From NCBI RefSeq assembly GCF_001625195.1, contig NC_054391.1:992001-1056000 (forward strand): 64,000 nt of DNA. Direction: 5' to 3'. The stretch comes from Drechmeria coniospora. Its lineage: Eukaryota; Ascomycota; Sordariomycetes; Hypocreales; Ophiocordycipitaceae. Shown here piece by piece: positions 24,859 to 35,561 of the stretch (positions are counted from its first letter, which is position 1; the number at the start of each line of letters is the position of its first letter). A model generated the notes under the pieces. That model did not search any database, had not been told where the DNA came from, and saw only the letters and a list, made by a program, of their open reading frames with translations. The translations under genes and the position numbers were made by a program.

Positions 24859-25492
24859 CTACTGATTCATGGTCGAGCGTCGCAGGGCTTCCTGAAGCTC
24901 CGGTCTTGCCGACAGCTCCTCCAGCGCTTGGGTGTAGGTGAACCACTGGCGCTCCCGCTTGTGCTTCTCGGGCCAGTCCTCCACCTCGCTCAGGACGGTG
25001 GCCTGGAAGAAGGAGTAGCGAGAGCGGTCCTTGGACGACTTGGGCGGCCGTTTCTCGTCGATGGTGCCCAGGTCGTAGTCGATGCTGATGGTGATGCCGG
25101 CCTCCTCCCAAGCCTCACGGGTGGCGGCCTCCTGGCACGACTCATCATCCTCCCATCCACCCTTGGGCAGGACCCAGCCCTTGCGGCGAGTCGACTGTAT
25201 CAAGAGAACGTGGTTGAGATCGGAGCTGAGGGGCACGACGCCGGCGACGAGTCGCTCTCCCTTGGAGTTGTAGCCTGCGCGGGAGGAAAAGGGGTGCGTC
25301 AGTCACGAGCGGCCGTCGTTTGCCTTTGGCGAAGAGAGGAAGTGCGGGCGTGAGGGGAGAGCGAGCAGCCAATGGGCTCCGAGGTCATGGACTCGACGTC
25401 GGCCGAGACGCAGAAGACTCACGCTGCTTGCTCCTGCCAGTGCGAGACTGCATCGACGGATCACCGGAGCCTGCCGAGGCCGGCAACGACAT
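24859..25492 (-). CDS. Diphosphoinositol-polyphosphate phosphohydrolase (Nudix, Aps1/Ddp1 type)
   Basis: Exons 25423..25492 and 24859..25274, 161 residues. A perfect Nudix box GX5EX7REUXEEXGU is present in the stretch from GGWEDDE to REAWEEAGI, preceded by LLIQSTRRKGWVLPKGGW as in the DIPP subfamily. These enzymes remove the beta-phosphate from inositol pyrophosphates and also cleave diadenosine polyphosphates and polyphosphate. The short first exon (MSLPASAGSGDP...SKQ) joins exactly in phase to RYNSKGERLVAGVVP across a 148-nt intron with a GTGAGT donor and CGCAG acceptor. The length suits the yeast homologues. It is probably cytosolic or nuclear; no targeting signal is seen. Confidence 0.9.
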
Positions 25493-28400
25493 GTTTTCGG
25501 GCGTGGGTGCAGTCGACCGAGCCGGACGGGCCGACGAGCGAAGTTGGCGGGCGCGGAGACAAGCTCGGGCTTGAGGATGGGTCGAGTTGAGGGCTTGCTT
25601 TCGGCGCTGCAAATCTCACCGGCTCCCGATCGAGGAGCGTTCTGCGGCGATGCGGCGGGGCGGATCAAAGAGTGTTGAGATGCATTATCGAGGTCTTCTA
25701 GGTCCGTTGATGTCGAGTGATGGCAGGACAAGGGAGTAGACGAAGCAGAGAGGCCGGGGGCAGGGCCCGGAATACGGAGGAGGATGAAGTTTGACCGACG
25801 GGTGTGAAAGGAAAGAATGGACGTGGTGGTGCAGCTCGAGGGCTACCACCGTTGCTGTGCCGTGCCGTGTGGGAATGAATACCGTGCTACTGCTCTGCAC
25901 GGTTACTGCGTACCTGAAAGTACTTGCGGTCGAAGTAGAGTACTTGTGCGGCACGGTATTCGGTACCACTGCCATCGTAGTGCTTGCCACCTACGTCCAT
26001 GTACCACTCAGCACTAGGCAGGGAATGGTGACCAGGTACGGGGTACAGCACAAGTACATCTGAGCAGCATTTTTGAGTACTAGGTAGTGTTCAGTCCGGT
26101 GCGAGTACGAGTACACGTAGGAGTGCCGTACTCTGTATGCACACAACTACTATGTGCAAGTGCAGCACGGTCATAGTGGCCAGCGAGGCCTAAATAATTG
26201 TAGGTGTACGCCGTAAGTACGGAGTACGCACTGCACTCGCACACGCACTCGTCGATGGTGGGGCTCACTCACCTGTAAATGTCCACCTGGGAATGTCCTC
26301 GCCATGAATGAATCCCGCACGCACACCCCACCTACGGCGGACAGCGGCAAGGACGGGCAGCAGGATTCAGGACGAGGGTGACACTGACGATAGCCGCTTG
26401 TCGTGACGGCTTGGCGATACAATGGAACGTTGGTGGGACCTCGGAGGGTATCAAGGAACGTGGGCTTGCCTGAGCTTGCTGCTCTTCAGAACTGGGCGAC
26501 CCCTCATTGACTCGATCGACGGTGGTGGTGGTAGTGGTGGGGGTGGATGGAGGGGGGTTATGGGCGGCGGGCTGGACTCTTTTCTTCCCAGGTTCGTCGT
26601 ATTTCTTCCACGTTCTACGATGCTACAGGTAGTGCATCTTCCCGGGGTCGTCGTATTTCTTCCACGTTCTACGATGCTACATGTAGTGCCTTGGTACCAC
26701 GCCCACTGCTGGTAAGCAATGAGTGTCACGGACGTCGAGTCCCTACCGCCGCAGTCCCGGTACCTGATATCGTAGGGAGGAGGAGGCGGCTGTCCGCGGG
26801 GTACCGCACTGAGAAGACGAGCTCAGCAGTCGACACTTGCTGCTCCAAGTGAGCTTTAGGTACTGTCCTGGGCACGTTTAGTACTGGCCTGCCTCCGACA
26901 ACGGCTACTCCGTACCCCATGCGAGCAAGTGCAGTTATCCTCGTTTGACTTGCCAACTACTAACTACCTACGGAGTACTACTAGGTAGGTAGGTAGGCAG
27001 TAGGCACTTCACCTGCAGTAAAGCCTAAACATATCTCCCCAGCACCTCGAATGCCAGCGCACAACCATCACGCCAGCATCCGTATGCCCAGTCGCCACAA
27101 ACTATATCTCGTCTTCATGGAGAACCGCAGCTGTGCATTCGAACATCGATGTCGCCACGGACGGCACTGCCTGTCTATCTATGCTGCATGTGCTTCAGAA
27201 TGATGCATGGCAGGCATCTGGTACGAGGGCAGGTGAAAAGTCGCCAGCCACCTTTAGAGTACCAGGCTGGAGGGTGCTGGGGTGCTGGCGGATGGTGACA
27301 AGGCACCAGAAATACCAGTGGTAGTATTGACGGCATCCGCTTCGGCTGCAGCGGGCAACAGCGGCAGAGCATGGCCAAAGGGAAGCAAACAGCTCCAAGG
27401 CCCCTTCAAGTGGACGGATCGTCGTCGTCACCGGCATCACCATCACCGTCATTCGCCTCCCAGCCGGCCCCATGGGCCAACGGCGGCTCGGGCGGCAGCT
27501 CGGCAGGGCACTCGGAATTTGTTCACCGCCGAAAGACAGCTCTGGCCATGCCACCAATGACCACGGTCCGCCGCACCGGCAGCCATCAGCGCAGCTCGTC
27601 GAGGAGCAAGGTGATCCGACTCGTCCTTGTATCCCAGTCGATCTCTCCCGGCATGGTCGACGAATCATGTGAGTGCCGTGCGGTGGCCCGTATGCTGCCC
27701 GCATGCAGCCCGTATGCACGCGTAGAGTGTCGAGGAAGATGCGGGGCCAAAGATGTCAGAGGAGAACGGTGTCATGGAGCAGAGGAACACTTGCCCAAGG
27801 TATTTGCATTGCTTGAGGCTGCAAACCCCTCCAGAACTATACAGATGGTCGGTCACAACGGCGGGGATTGTCAGCGCCTGAGTATTGAAACGTGGTTGAA
27901 ATTGGAAAATGGTTGGACTGCATTTTCGCACTGCGTGCTTCCTGAATGGACTGGAACCAAAATGTCATGATGCTGCATTTCAGGCCACATGCCATGATGA
28001 ATAGGTGGTTCGATGAGTATGATGACATAGGGAGTACAAGTACAGTAGATGCGGGCGTTGAACATGTACTTGAAAGTACTGTACATGTACACCGTTGCGC
28101 CTAATATGGTTCATATCATACTCCGTACTAGGTACCTAAGCATGGTAGAATCTGCATTATAGGAGGGGCAGGTTCCTGTTGACTACAACTACAGTACGGA
28201 GTACAACTACAGTACTTCTTGCAAGGACTTGTAAGTATATGACAGTACAAGTAGTAGTAGGTGCGCAGTACCCTGTAGGTACACCATGCTGTAATTACTT
28301 ACTGTGCTCCGTACTTGTGTGTACATGTGCCTTGTTATAGTACCTACTTGTAGTACGATTGACTCATCATGTCACAACGTAGGAGGCCTGTTGCAGCAGC

Positions 28401-28956
28401 CCCGAGTCCGACTTCGTTCCGACACCTGCCCATGGAGTACCGAGTACAAAGGGGAACATTCCCTTCGGGACGGTTTATTTACGTTCCGAACAATTGGCCC
28501 GACACCGCCCCGCGCCCCGCACTAACCTATCATTCTGTACACCGTTCATGTGCACCAATTATGTCGTAATTACACCAGAGCTCTGGAGAGCTCAATGACA
28601 TCGACCTTTCGTCCTCGTCGTCTTGCGCTGTACCTCTCGCCTTTCTTCTACAAAGTCCAAATATTTGAAGGATTAGCCTCTCCGCTTGCCCTGTACGTGC
28701 GGCGGATAGAATATTGAAATGTAAGAAACTTATTTCATCCTCTGTCGTCACCAACTCGATGCTACCGCCCCCCATGATGGTGGCACTGAATACGATGCAG
28801 GCTCAGGATACCATGACGCTGACTGTCAGTGCAGAGCCGGCCGAGTCCACGAATCTACATCTCTTTTTATACAGAGTCTTTGTTGTCGGGTGGGTCGCAG
28901 GCTGTCGGAGAGCCGAGCATCCTCCCGATCAAGGACGGAACGACTCGAGGTCGACG
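25493..28956. other. 3.5-kb intergenic region, no gene seen
   Basis: Between the divergent Nudix and Ate1 genes. It contains a 54-bp-spaced direct repeat (26594-26695) and GTAC/TACTCCGTA-dense patches at 25870-26250, 26860-27010 and 28020-28330. Open frames of 170-200 codons around 27200-27970 look fortuitous: mixed codon use, no domain signal. Confidence 0.5.
26594..26695. repeat. ~40-bp direct repeat, 54-bp spacing
   Basis: TCGTCGTATTTCTTCCACGT and the following ~20 bases (TCTACGATGCTACA) occur at 26594 and again at 26648, nearly identical, separated by about 12 bases. Confidence 0.85.
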
Positions 28957-31003
28957 ATGAAGTCAAGTGCTTTGCGGACCCCTGACAGCATCTCGTCCAA
29001 CTACGAGTTTCTTTCTCCAATAGGTGCGTTCAGGAAACCTTTCTCAATCTACCCCTGCTTGCCAGAAACCCCCCACGTGTCGACTCCCGCACGGTTTGTT
29101 GGCTCTTGCAACCCGCCGATGGCGGAGGCGGAGGCGTCCAGTCGTGTCACCCGTGTGCACCAAGGATCGCACGAGCAGGCCATTCGTGACGGGTCCCTTG
29201 GCATTCGTACTTTCCCAACGTTGTGGAATGGTTTTCGGGACAGTGGCTCGAGTTGATACCTCTTGTTGTTCATTGTTCCAACCTTGGCTCGCTTCCACAT
29301 TGTTCTCATCAACGACAAGAGAATCACCACCGGTCTCTGAAACGTCCGGCCTCAACTTGCCAGTGCAGCCAAGTTTCTTGGTATATCTACGTCTATATAT
29401 ATCCATATACCTGCTTCGTCTCAGGTGTATGCCTGCTCGGTGCTTCGTGGCCAAAGCCGACAAAATCACTGCGTGCCTCGTCCATCACCAGTCATGGCCA
29501 GCACAAGCTAACGAGGATGCTGCAGGGTACGCCAACTCTTCAAGGTGTGGTTATTGTGGCAACAAAGACGCAAGTTTTTCAAAGCGTGCGTGTTCCTTGC
29601 CCCCGACTCCCCGCCACTCCCTCCCTGCTCGCCTTCCCCATGTTCTGTCCTCGGCAGCACAACTCCCACCCCGACGCTCTGTATCATGATGATGATCAAG
29701 GTGCCAGGCATGGCCGAGGAAGATGGATCATTGTGGCATGCGACCGCGTTCCTAACTTTGCCCACAAGGATTTTCGTACTATGCAACGGCAACCTCCCTC
29801 AGTCCAAGGTTTTATCAGACGCTGCTGGACCGGTGCTGGCGCCGCTCCGGGACTCTGTTGTATCGCCCCAATCAGCGGCAGGCCTGCTGTCCGCATTACA
29901 CCATTCGTCTGGACTCGCATCAATTTAAGCCATCCAGGGATCAGCGGCAGGCTCTCAATCGATTCAACAAATTCATCATTGGGGATTCATACAGCCACGA
30001 GGCTGCCAAGCGGTATCCAAGAACACGGCAAGAAGCCAAGCGACGAGATAATGAGTTCTGCCTCGTCGATCGCATTCACGAGGCCGAATATGCCAACTTG
30101 AAAACACCACCGGAGCCGGCGCACCGACTGGTCGTCACCCTCGAGGAAGACTCCTTTAGCGAGGAAAAGTATCAAGTGTACGACAACTACCAGAAAGTGG
30201 TGCACCATGAAGAGCCAGAGGACAGAGCCCGGCGCTGCTTCGAGCGGTTTCTGTGCAACTCGCCTGTGCGACGGGAAACCATGGTCATGGCGGATGGCCG
30301 CCGCCGTCGACTTGGTTCGTACCATCAATGCTACCGGATCGACGGCAATCTGGTCGCCATAGGCGTTCTCGACCTCTTGCCGGACTGCGTCAGCTCCGTC
30401 TACTTTCTATATCACGAGAGCATCCACAAGCATTCTCCGGGGAAGCTGGGAGCCCTGCACGAGATTGCGCTCGCCGTCGAGGAAGGCTACCGTTGGTGGT
30501 ACCCGGGATTCTACATCCACAACTGCCCCAAGATGAGATACAAGATTGACTACTCGCCACAGTTCATCCTCGACCCGCAGTCTCTACGCTGGGATCCCTT
30601 GGACGAGGTCGTCTTGCGCTTGTTGGACAGAAAACGATTTGTCAGCCTTTCCTTGGAGAGGCAGACTGTGATGGATAGTGGCACGGACGAGCCGGCCTGC
30701 AACGAATCAAGGGAGGACGCCGACGACGCGGCGGACGAGGACGCCGAAGGGCACATTTCACTGTTCCGGTCCGACATGCCCGGAATCCCTTCTCTTTCCG
30801 ACATGGAACGAATCGACCTGGACCACGTCCCGTTGAAGGTGTGGAGTCACGGTCCGATGCATGAGACGGGCGACCTGGCCGGTTGGGAGTCGAAGGGGAT
30901 CGTAGACTTCCCGTCGGCCAAGGCTACCGTTGCAGAGTTGGTCGCGGCAGTGGGAACCGATCTCATCGACTGCCTGTGCATAGACTCTTCATCCCGTCGA
31001 TGA
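28957..31003 (+). CDS. ATE1: Arginyl-tRNA--protein transferase Ate1
   Basis: Exons 28957..29023, 29526..29585 and 29769..31003, 453 residues. The N-terminal ATE domain has the essential Cys pairs C30-G-Y-C33 and C82-C83 (QACCPHYTIRLD), followed by HQFKPSRDQRQALNRF. The C-terminal ATE domain carries YFLYHESIHKHSPGKLGALHE and YRWWYPGFYIHNCPKMRYK. The enzyme transfers Arg from tRNA to N-terminal Asp/Glu (and oxidised Cys) to create N-degrons for the ubiquitin Arg/N-degron pathway. The first intron (502 nt, GTGCGT...GCTAAC...CTGCAG) and second (183 nt, GTGCGT...CCTAAC...AAG) have good branch sites and both junctions keep the family motif order. The residue ~295-330 segment is an acidic insert. 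Confidence 0.92.
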
Positions 31004-31562
31004 TGGCCTCTTTCCAGCATGGAACCGTCACATTCTGCATGGCACGATGGGAAATATTGGAAAGGATACACTTGCGGAAGCTAGCGAGGAGTTGGAGGAG
31101 GGATGAGAGTTGCGTTTCACAACCGAATCCTGTCTGCGGCCATGTTGAATAGGAATCTTGAATCGGGCTTCTTTCGCCGCCAATGGTGTCCCTTATGGAG
31201 TGGTGATCCGAAATGTCCAACAGCGTACTCTAACGCTGGCCTTTGACCTCCATTTGGACTTTGCACTGCTTTCTTCTTCTTATTTATTTCTTTATTTCTT
31301 TACCTCTTTACTCTTTATTCATTTCTTTATTTCTGTTGCAGGCACGTGTGATATGGGTGACGATCGTTGTTGGTGTTTACTTGGTATGGACCATTGAGTA
31401 CGAATGCCGACCATGAGCTTAAACCTACAAATAACTTCCTCCAGCCCAAAGCGCCCCCACCTTGACCACGACAAAACTTTCCCCGTCACGCCTCTCGTCC
31501 CAACTCTTGCTCGCTGCGCCTGCCTCTGCGACGGTCCCGATCCGCAGACATTGGCGGTGACA
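31004..31562. other. Intergenic with pyrimidine-rich tract
   Basis: Ate1 3' flank and Rrp42 promoter. A T-rich run with TTTATTTC repeats lies at 31270-31335. No gene. Confidence 0.55.
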
Positions 31563-32717
31563 ATGGCGAGCCAGCAATCTCTTCTGTCCCCCGTCGAGCT
31601 CGCCTACCTCCACCGCTCCCTGTCCTTGCAACCGCCGATCCGTCCCGATGGTCGATCACCGACACAGTTCAGGCCCTTGACGGCCGAGACGGGCATCTTG
31701 CCGGGCACCAACGGCAGCGCGCGGGTCTGCCTGTCTGACGGGACGGAAGCCATCGTGGGTGTCAAGGCAGAGATTGAAAAAACGGCCCAGGTGCTGTTGG
31801 GCGAAAACCCAGAGGCGAGCGAAACGCATCATCAGCCGCATGATGGTGGCAGCGGTGAAGACCAAAGGTCGACGGCGAGGGGCGATTGGCTCGAGATGAC
31901 GGTGGAAATCCCCGGCCAGCGCGACGACGAAGCTTCGACCGTCTTTCTGGCCGAGATGATACGCGAGGCCCTGCTGGCGGACGGCGCCTTTGCGAAGAAG
32001 CTGCGCATCAACTCGCGCTTCCATTGGAGGCTATACCTCGACGTGAGTTCCGCCGCCTCATGCCCGACGCCGATGTCATATTGACTCGATAACGTCCAGA
32101 TCCTGCTGATATCACCCCCGCTCGCGTACCCTCTCCCTCTCCTCTCCCTCACCACACACCTCGCCCTGCTGGCGACGAGGCTGCCGCGGTTGAAATCGGA
32201 GGGTGACGAAGACCCCATGTTCGATGACGACTGGGAGGCGTCGACGTTTCTGTATCCGAGAGAGGGAAGCGCGGCGGGTGCCCGTCCTCCCATCACTCTC
32301 CTCGTCGTCGCCGTCGGAGACAACGTCCTCTTCGACCCCGCCAGGGAGGAGCTCGCCGTCGCCGACGCCGCACTCGCCGTCTCCGTGTCGGAGGTTAGGA
32401 CGGAAAAGAAGGAGGGCGCTGGCCATTTCGATTCGGACGGCACCCTGCGCTTGATGTCGATGCGAACCATCGACCCGCCATCGAGGCTGACGCCGCCGGG
32501 CGTTGCCAACTCGGCAAACGTCGCGACAAACGGCAAGCCGCCGACGACGACCACGCCGAACCAGAACCCGAACGGTCCGGCCGAGGAAGGTCTGTGGAAG
32601 GCTCCCCTTGGAGGCATGAAGTTCGCCGTGCTCGACGCAATCACGCAGGCCGTGCTGGAGAAGGGAGGGGTCGCGCACGAGGTCCTCGAGAGCTTGGAAA
32701 CCGTCGAGCTGACGTAG
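31563..32717 (+). CDS. RRP42: Exosome core subunit Rrp42 (RNase PH fold)
   Basis: Exons 31563..32042 and 32100..32717, 365 residues. The N-terminus LSPVELAYLHRSLSLQPPIRPDGRSPTQFRPL is typical of Rrp42/EXOSC7-type RNase PH subunits. The beta-alpha-beta core continues through GSARVCLSDGTEAIVGVKAE and, across the intron, RLYLDILLISPPLAYPLPL. The C-terminus includes KFAVLDAITQAVLEKGG. In the eukaryotic exosome this ring subunit is catalytically inert and shapes the RNA channel for Rrp44 and Rrp6. The residue ~90-110 and ~265-310 segments are low-complexity inserts. The intron is 57 nt (GTGAGT...CAG) and in phase 0. The stop lies only 160 bases from the stop of the convergent neighbour. Confidence 0.85.
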
Positions 32718-32876
32718 AGACGGAGACGTCCAAAGGGGGAAAAAATTACTCTAAACGACATAATTACGTCGGATGCGGGAATTCGGCGAGGCATCAACCC
32801 CGTCCGGTGGGGGAGAGGATAGAGGCGGCACCCGATGCTATGACAGACCCAGAGGCTGTCGCCTGTCTGATGATTT

Positions 32877-33684
32877 CTACAAGATACCAAACCACTTCTT
32901 CCTCTGCCCTGGCTTTTCTTCCGATTCCACCTCGGACCGCTGCTCACCACCCTCGGCCGCCGGTCCACCGTCCACCACTTTCTTGCCCTCGTCCTTGCCA
33001 AACACCATGGATATGGGGTCCCTGGCCTCGATGCCGTGCATCTTCATGTAGTACCGCCGTTTGGCGACGTCGTCCACGTGGCGCGTGCGCTGCTCGACGG
33101 CCTTGAGTCCCTTGTCCTTTTCGTGCATGAGGATCACATTCTTCCACTGCGTGAAAAAGTAGGCCGGTTGATGCCAGAGGTCCGAGAAGGGGGGCACAAG
33201 GTCTTTGAAGGGCGAATTGTAGGCATAGTTCATGAAAAAGGTGTATATGCCCATGGCCAGAAGGGTCCCCTGCAGGTTCAATACGTTAGCTGGTCGTTGC
33301 AGGCTAGACGACACCGGCGGCACCGGAAAGAAAGAGGAACCGCACCATCGTAATGAAGGTATGCAAGAGGCGGCTATGCCAGAACCAATGTGACCAGCTC
33401 CCCTGCGGCGCCATTAATCCTGGATAGTCCCGCTTGTGCTGAGCGGCGAGCTCGGCTGCCGTCAAATCAGGCCCGTAGTGCTTCGGCATCGATTGCTTCT
33501 TGAGCCTCGATCCGTGCGAGGGCGGGTTGAACTTGGCCGGCTTCTCAAGCACCATGGGCTTTTGCACCTTGTCGGTCGAGGCAAAGCGGATGCGAATGTT
33601 CTGTGAGAGTGGGATTCGCACACCACGCCAGAGAGGGCCCTGCAGCGGGAGAAGAAAGCGTGGAATCACCGCTTTCGACGCCAT
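32877..33684 (-). CDS. Conserved fungal mitochondrial-type membrane protein, function unknown
   Basis: Exons 33346..33684 and 32877..33269, 243 residues. The N-terminus (MASKAVIPRFLLPL...RIRFAST) is Arg-rich, nearly free of acid residues and ends in a plausible cleavage site: a mitochondrial presequence. After a conserved-looking YGPDLTAAELAAQHKRDYPGL and WSHWFWHSRLLHTF, a hydrophobic segment GTLLAMGIYTFFMNYAY is a likely single membrane span. The rest is charged, with EQRTRHVDDVAKRRYYMKMHG and a Lys/Glu-rich tail. I recognise the pattern as widespread in ascomycetes but know no function; inner membrane location is inference. The intron (76 nt, GTGCGG...CAG) is phase 0 just before the membrane span. 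Confidence 0.75.
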
Positions 33685-33859
33685 GGTTGGCCTGGGGAAG
33701 GGCAATGAATGCCGTCTCGGTTGTGCTCGCGAGTATGATTGCCTCTGTGCTGCTGATTTTTTGAGGCGAGCTCTGGCCGATGAACGCAACTGATCACGAT
33801 GGATACCAAGTTAAGCTCATTTTCTTTGCTTCGTCCTGCCAAGGGAGTTCTTGGAGAAG

Positions 33860-33918
33860 TACGGAGTAAGTAATAAGTATTAATAATACTTACTTATTAA
33901 TACTGTACTTACTCCGTA
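33860..33918. repeat. 59-bp imperfect palindrome ending in TACGGAGTA/TACTCCGTA
   Basis: The left arm starts TACGGAGTAAGTA at 33860 and the right arm ends TACTTACTCCGTA at 33918. The interior, AAGTATTAATAATACTT, is itself nearly self-complementary. The whole could fold into a hairpin with about 20-bp arms. It resembles a very small inverted-repeat element, but I cannot show a target-site duplication. Confidence 0.8.
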
Positions 33919-34054
33919 CTCCGTAGTACTTCCAGCAAGAAGGCGAGGTTTTGCCGACATTTTGCCTACTTCGGCTACTCCACCCGATTGCTCCCGAGCT
34001 TTCCCGAGTCGACGAGGCTGCCTTCGGGCTTGACTCTGTAATTGCAGCACGCTG

Positions 34055-34059
34055 ATTGG
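34055..34059 (-). promoter_or_regulatory. CCAAT box upstream of cytochrome c
   Basis: ATTGG (CCAAT on the minus strand) about 260 bases before the cytochrome c start codon. The CCAAT-binding Hap complex, with HapX under iron limitation, is known to control cytochrome c in yeast and Aspergillus. A single pentamer is weak evidence, so regulation is inference. Confidence 0.35.
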
Positions 34060-34315
34060 CCAGGCTGGTCGCCACATGTGGCTCAGCCCCCTTGCTCACT
34101 GGGCATGCTGGCCATTTAATAGAAACGGTGGCAGCTCTCTGTTTGTTTGACCTGAAATTTTCCCCGTTCTTGATCAAAACTGACGATCAATATATATCCA
34201 ATACCAATTGCCACTTTCCACCACCGACTCCGTCGCCAAAGAGACCTCGACTACTTGAGGCTCCTCCTGCATCACATCATTCTCACCCCCTCTCTCTCCG
34301 TTCACAACCGTCAAC

Positions 34316-35129
34316 ATGGCCGGCGGTACGTTTTGCCACTGCAAGATGACGGTCGATGGGCGAAAAGCGATGGTCGGTGATGGCATCGGCGAGCAGCCTG
34401 CCGTTGGGCCCGCACCTGGCAATGGAAGCCGATGACGACGACGGACAGGCGAGAGCGCCATGAGCCGGATCGATGGGGTCTGGGACCGGCACCGTCGCGT
34501 GCGGTCTGTTGCGCTGCGCCGATGCTGACGGTGGATTTGCCTCGGGTCTTTTACCCGCAGTCGCGCCCCCTCGGTCCAGACCCCAACCGCACATCTCACC
34601 ATCGTTCTCCCGTATACGTCGTCGTCGTCATCGTTCTTCTTTCCTCGGGTGGGCTCCTAGGCAGCTGCGTCAAAGTCACCGCTTCGTCGTCGACCCCATT
34701 GACCAACGCAATGACCTCAACTGACAAACGCAAGCAGGTGATGCCAAGAAGGGTGCCAACCTCTTCAAGACGCGCTGCGCGCAGTGCCACACCGTCGAGT
34801 CCGGCGGCGGCAACAAGATTGGCCCTGCCCTGTATGGCCTGTTCGGCCGCAAGACCGGCTCCGTCGAAGGCTACACTTACACGGATGCCAACAAGCAGAA
34901 GGGCATCACCTGGGACGACAAGACGCTCTTCGAGTACCTCGAGAACCCCAAGAAGTACATCCCCGGCACCAAGATGGCCTTTGGCGGCCTCAAGAAGGAA
35001 AAGGACAGGAACGACCTGATTGCGTACGTTCACGAGCCCCCCCCCCCCCTTTCGTCGGACGGAGACGCCGCAAGGGCAAAGGAGTTTGCTAACAGCAGCA
35101 ACAGCTTCCTCAAGCAGTCTACCGCTTAA
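34316..35129 (+). CDS. cycA: Cytochrome c
   Basis: Exons 34316..34325, 34738..35023 and 35105..35129, 106 residues. The haem site C17-A-Q-C20-H21 and the axial Met83 in [12 protein letters not shown] are intact, as is the N-terminal [11 protein letters not shown] helix. The protein shuttles electrons from complex III to complex IV in the mitochondrial intermembrane space and needs holocytochrome c lyase, not a presequence, for import. The first exon encodes only MAG plus one base; the 412-nt first intron is long for a fungus (GTACGT...CAAGCAG). The second intron (81 nt, GTACGT...CAACAG) contains a C run at 35039-35049. The C-terminal exon codes for FLKQSTA. Confidence 0.96.
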
Positions 35130-35561
35130 GGCGCGAGCCTGCGGTGTGTAACGATGTGACGTGTTTGTGATAGACTGGAGGTGGGCGATTGTACTATAGA
35201 CCGACCAGATCAACTAGAATAGTGCGGGCCACGATCAGTGCCCGCTTGTACTCATTCACAACTCCTCTTCAACCAACTGCACAGGCTTCCGTCGGCGGCC
35301 GATGAGGTGACCGCATCGCATGGCAGTCGTGACTTGGCACGACTATGCAGAACGAAGCTTGCCTCGAACTCGGGTGGCGCTGTAGATGGGAGAATCACAT
35401 GCACGCAGCATCGATGGGCATGTACATATTCTTGGCATACTCGTACTGTACATCAAAGACCACGACGAATGCATATCCATCGCCATGTGCGTGACGTTCT
35501 TGCGCGCATTCCGCTATGCAAAATCAAATGCAAGCAGCAGGCCTTGGGCAGGGACGCCGCC
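35130..35561. other. Convergent intergenic region
   Basis: 3' flanks of cytochrome c (plus) and Rix7 (minus). No gene or repeat stands out. Confidence 0.5.

Larger units (their letters stand above)
33685..34315. other. Divergent promoter region of orphan and cytochrome c
   Basis: 631 bp between the start codons of the membrane orphan (minus) and cytochrome c (plus). It contains the palindrome at 33860-33918 and an ATTGG (reverse CCAAT) at 34055. No gene. Confidence 0.6.

Noticed and set aside
27371..27970. 199-codon plus-strand frame (MAKGKQTAPRPLQ...)
   Set aside because: Ser/Pro-rich start only; the rest lacks coding bias and there is no splice partner or domain.
31832..33001. 389-codon minus-strand frame across Rrp42
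   Set aside because: Antisense to a well-supported two-exon gene and runs through its intron and stop; no domain.
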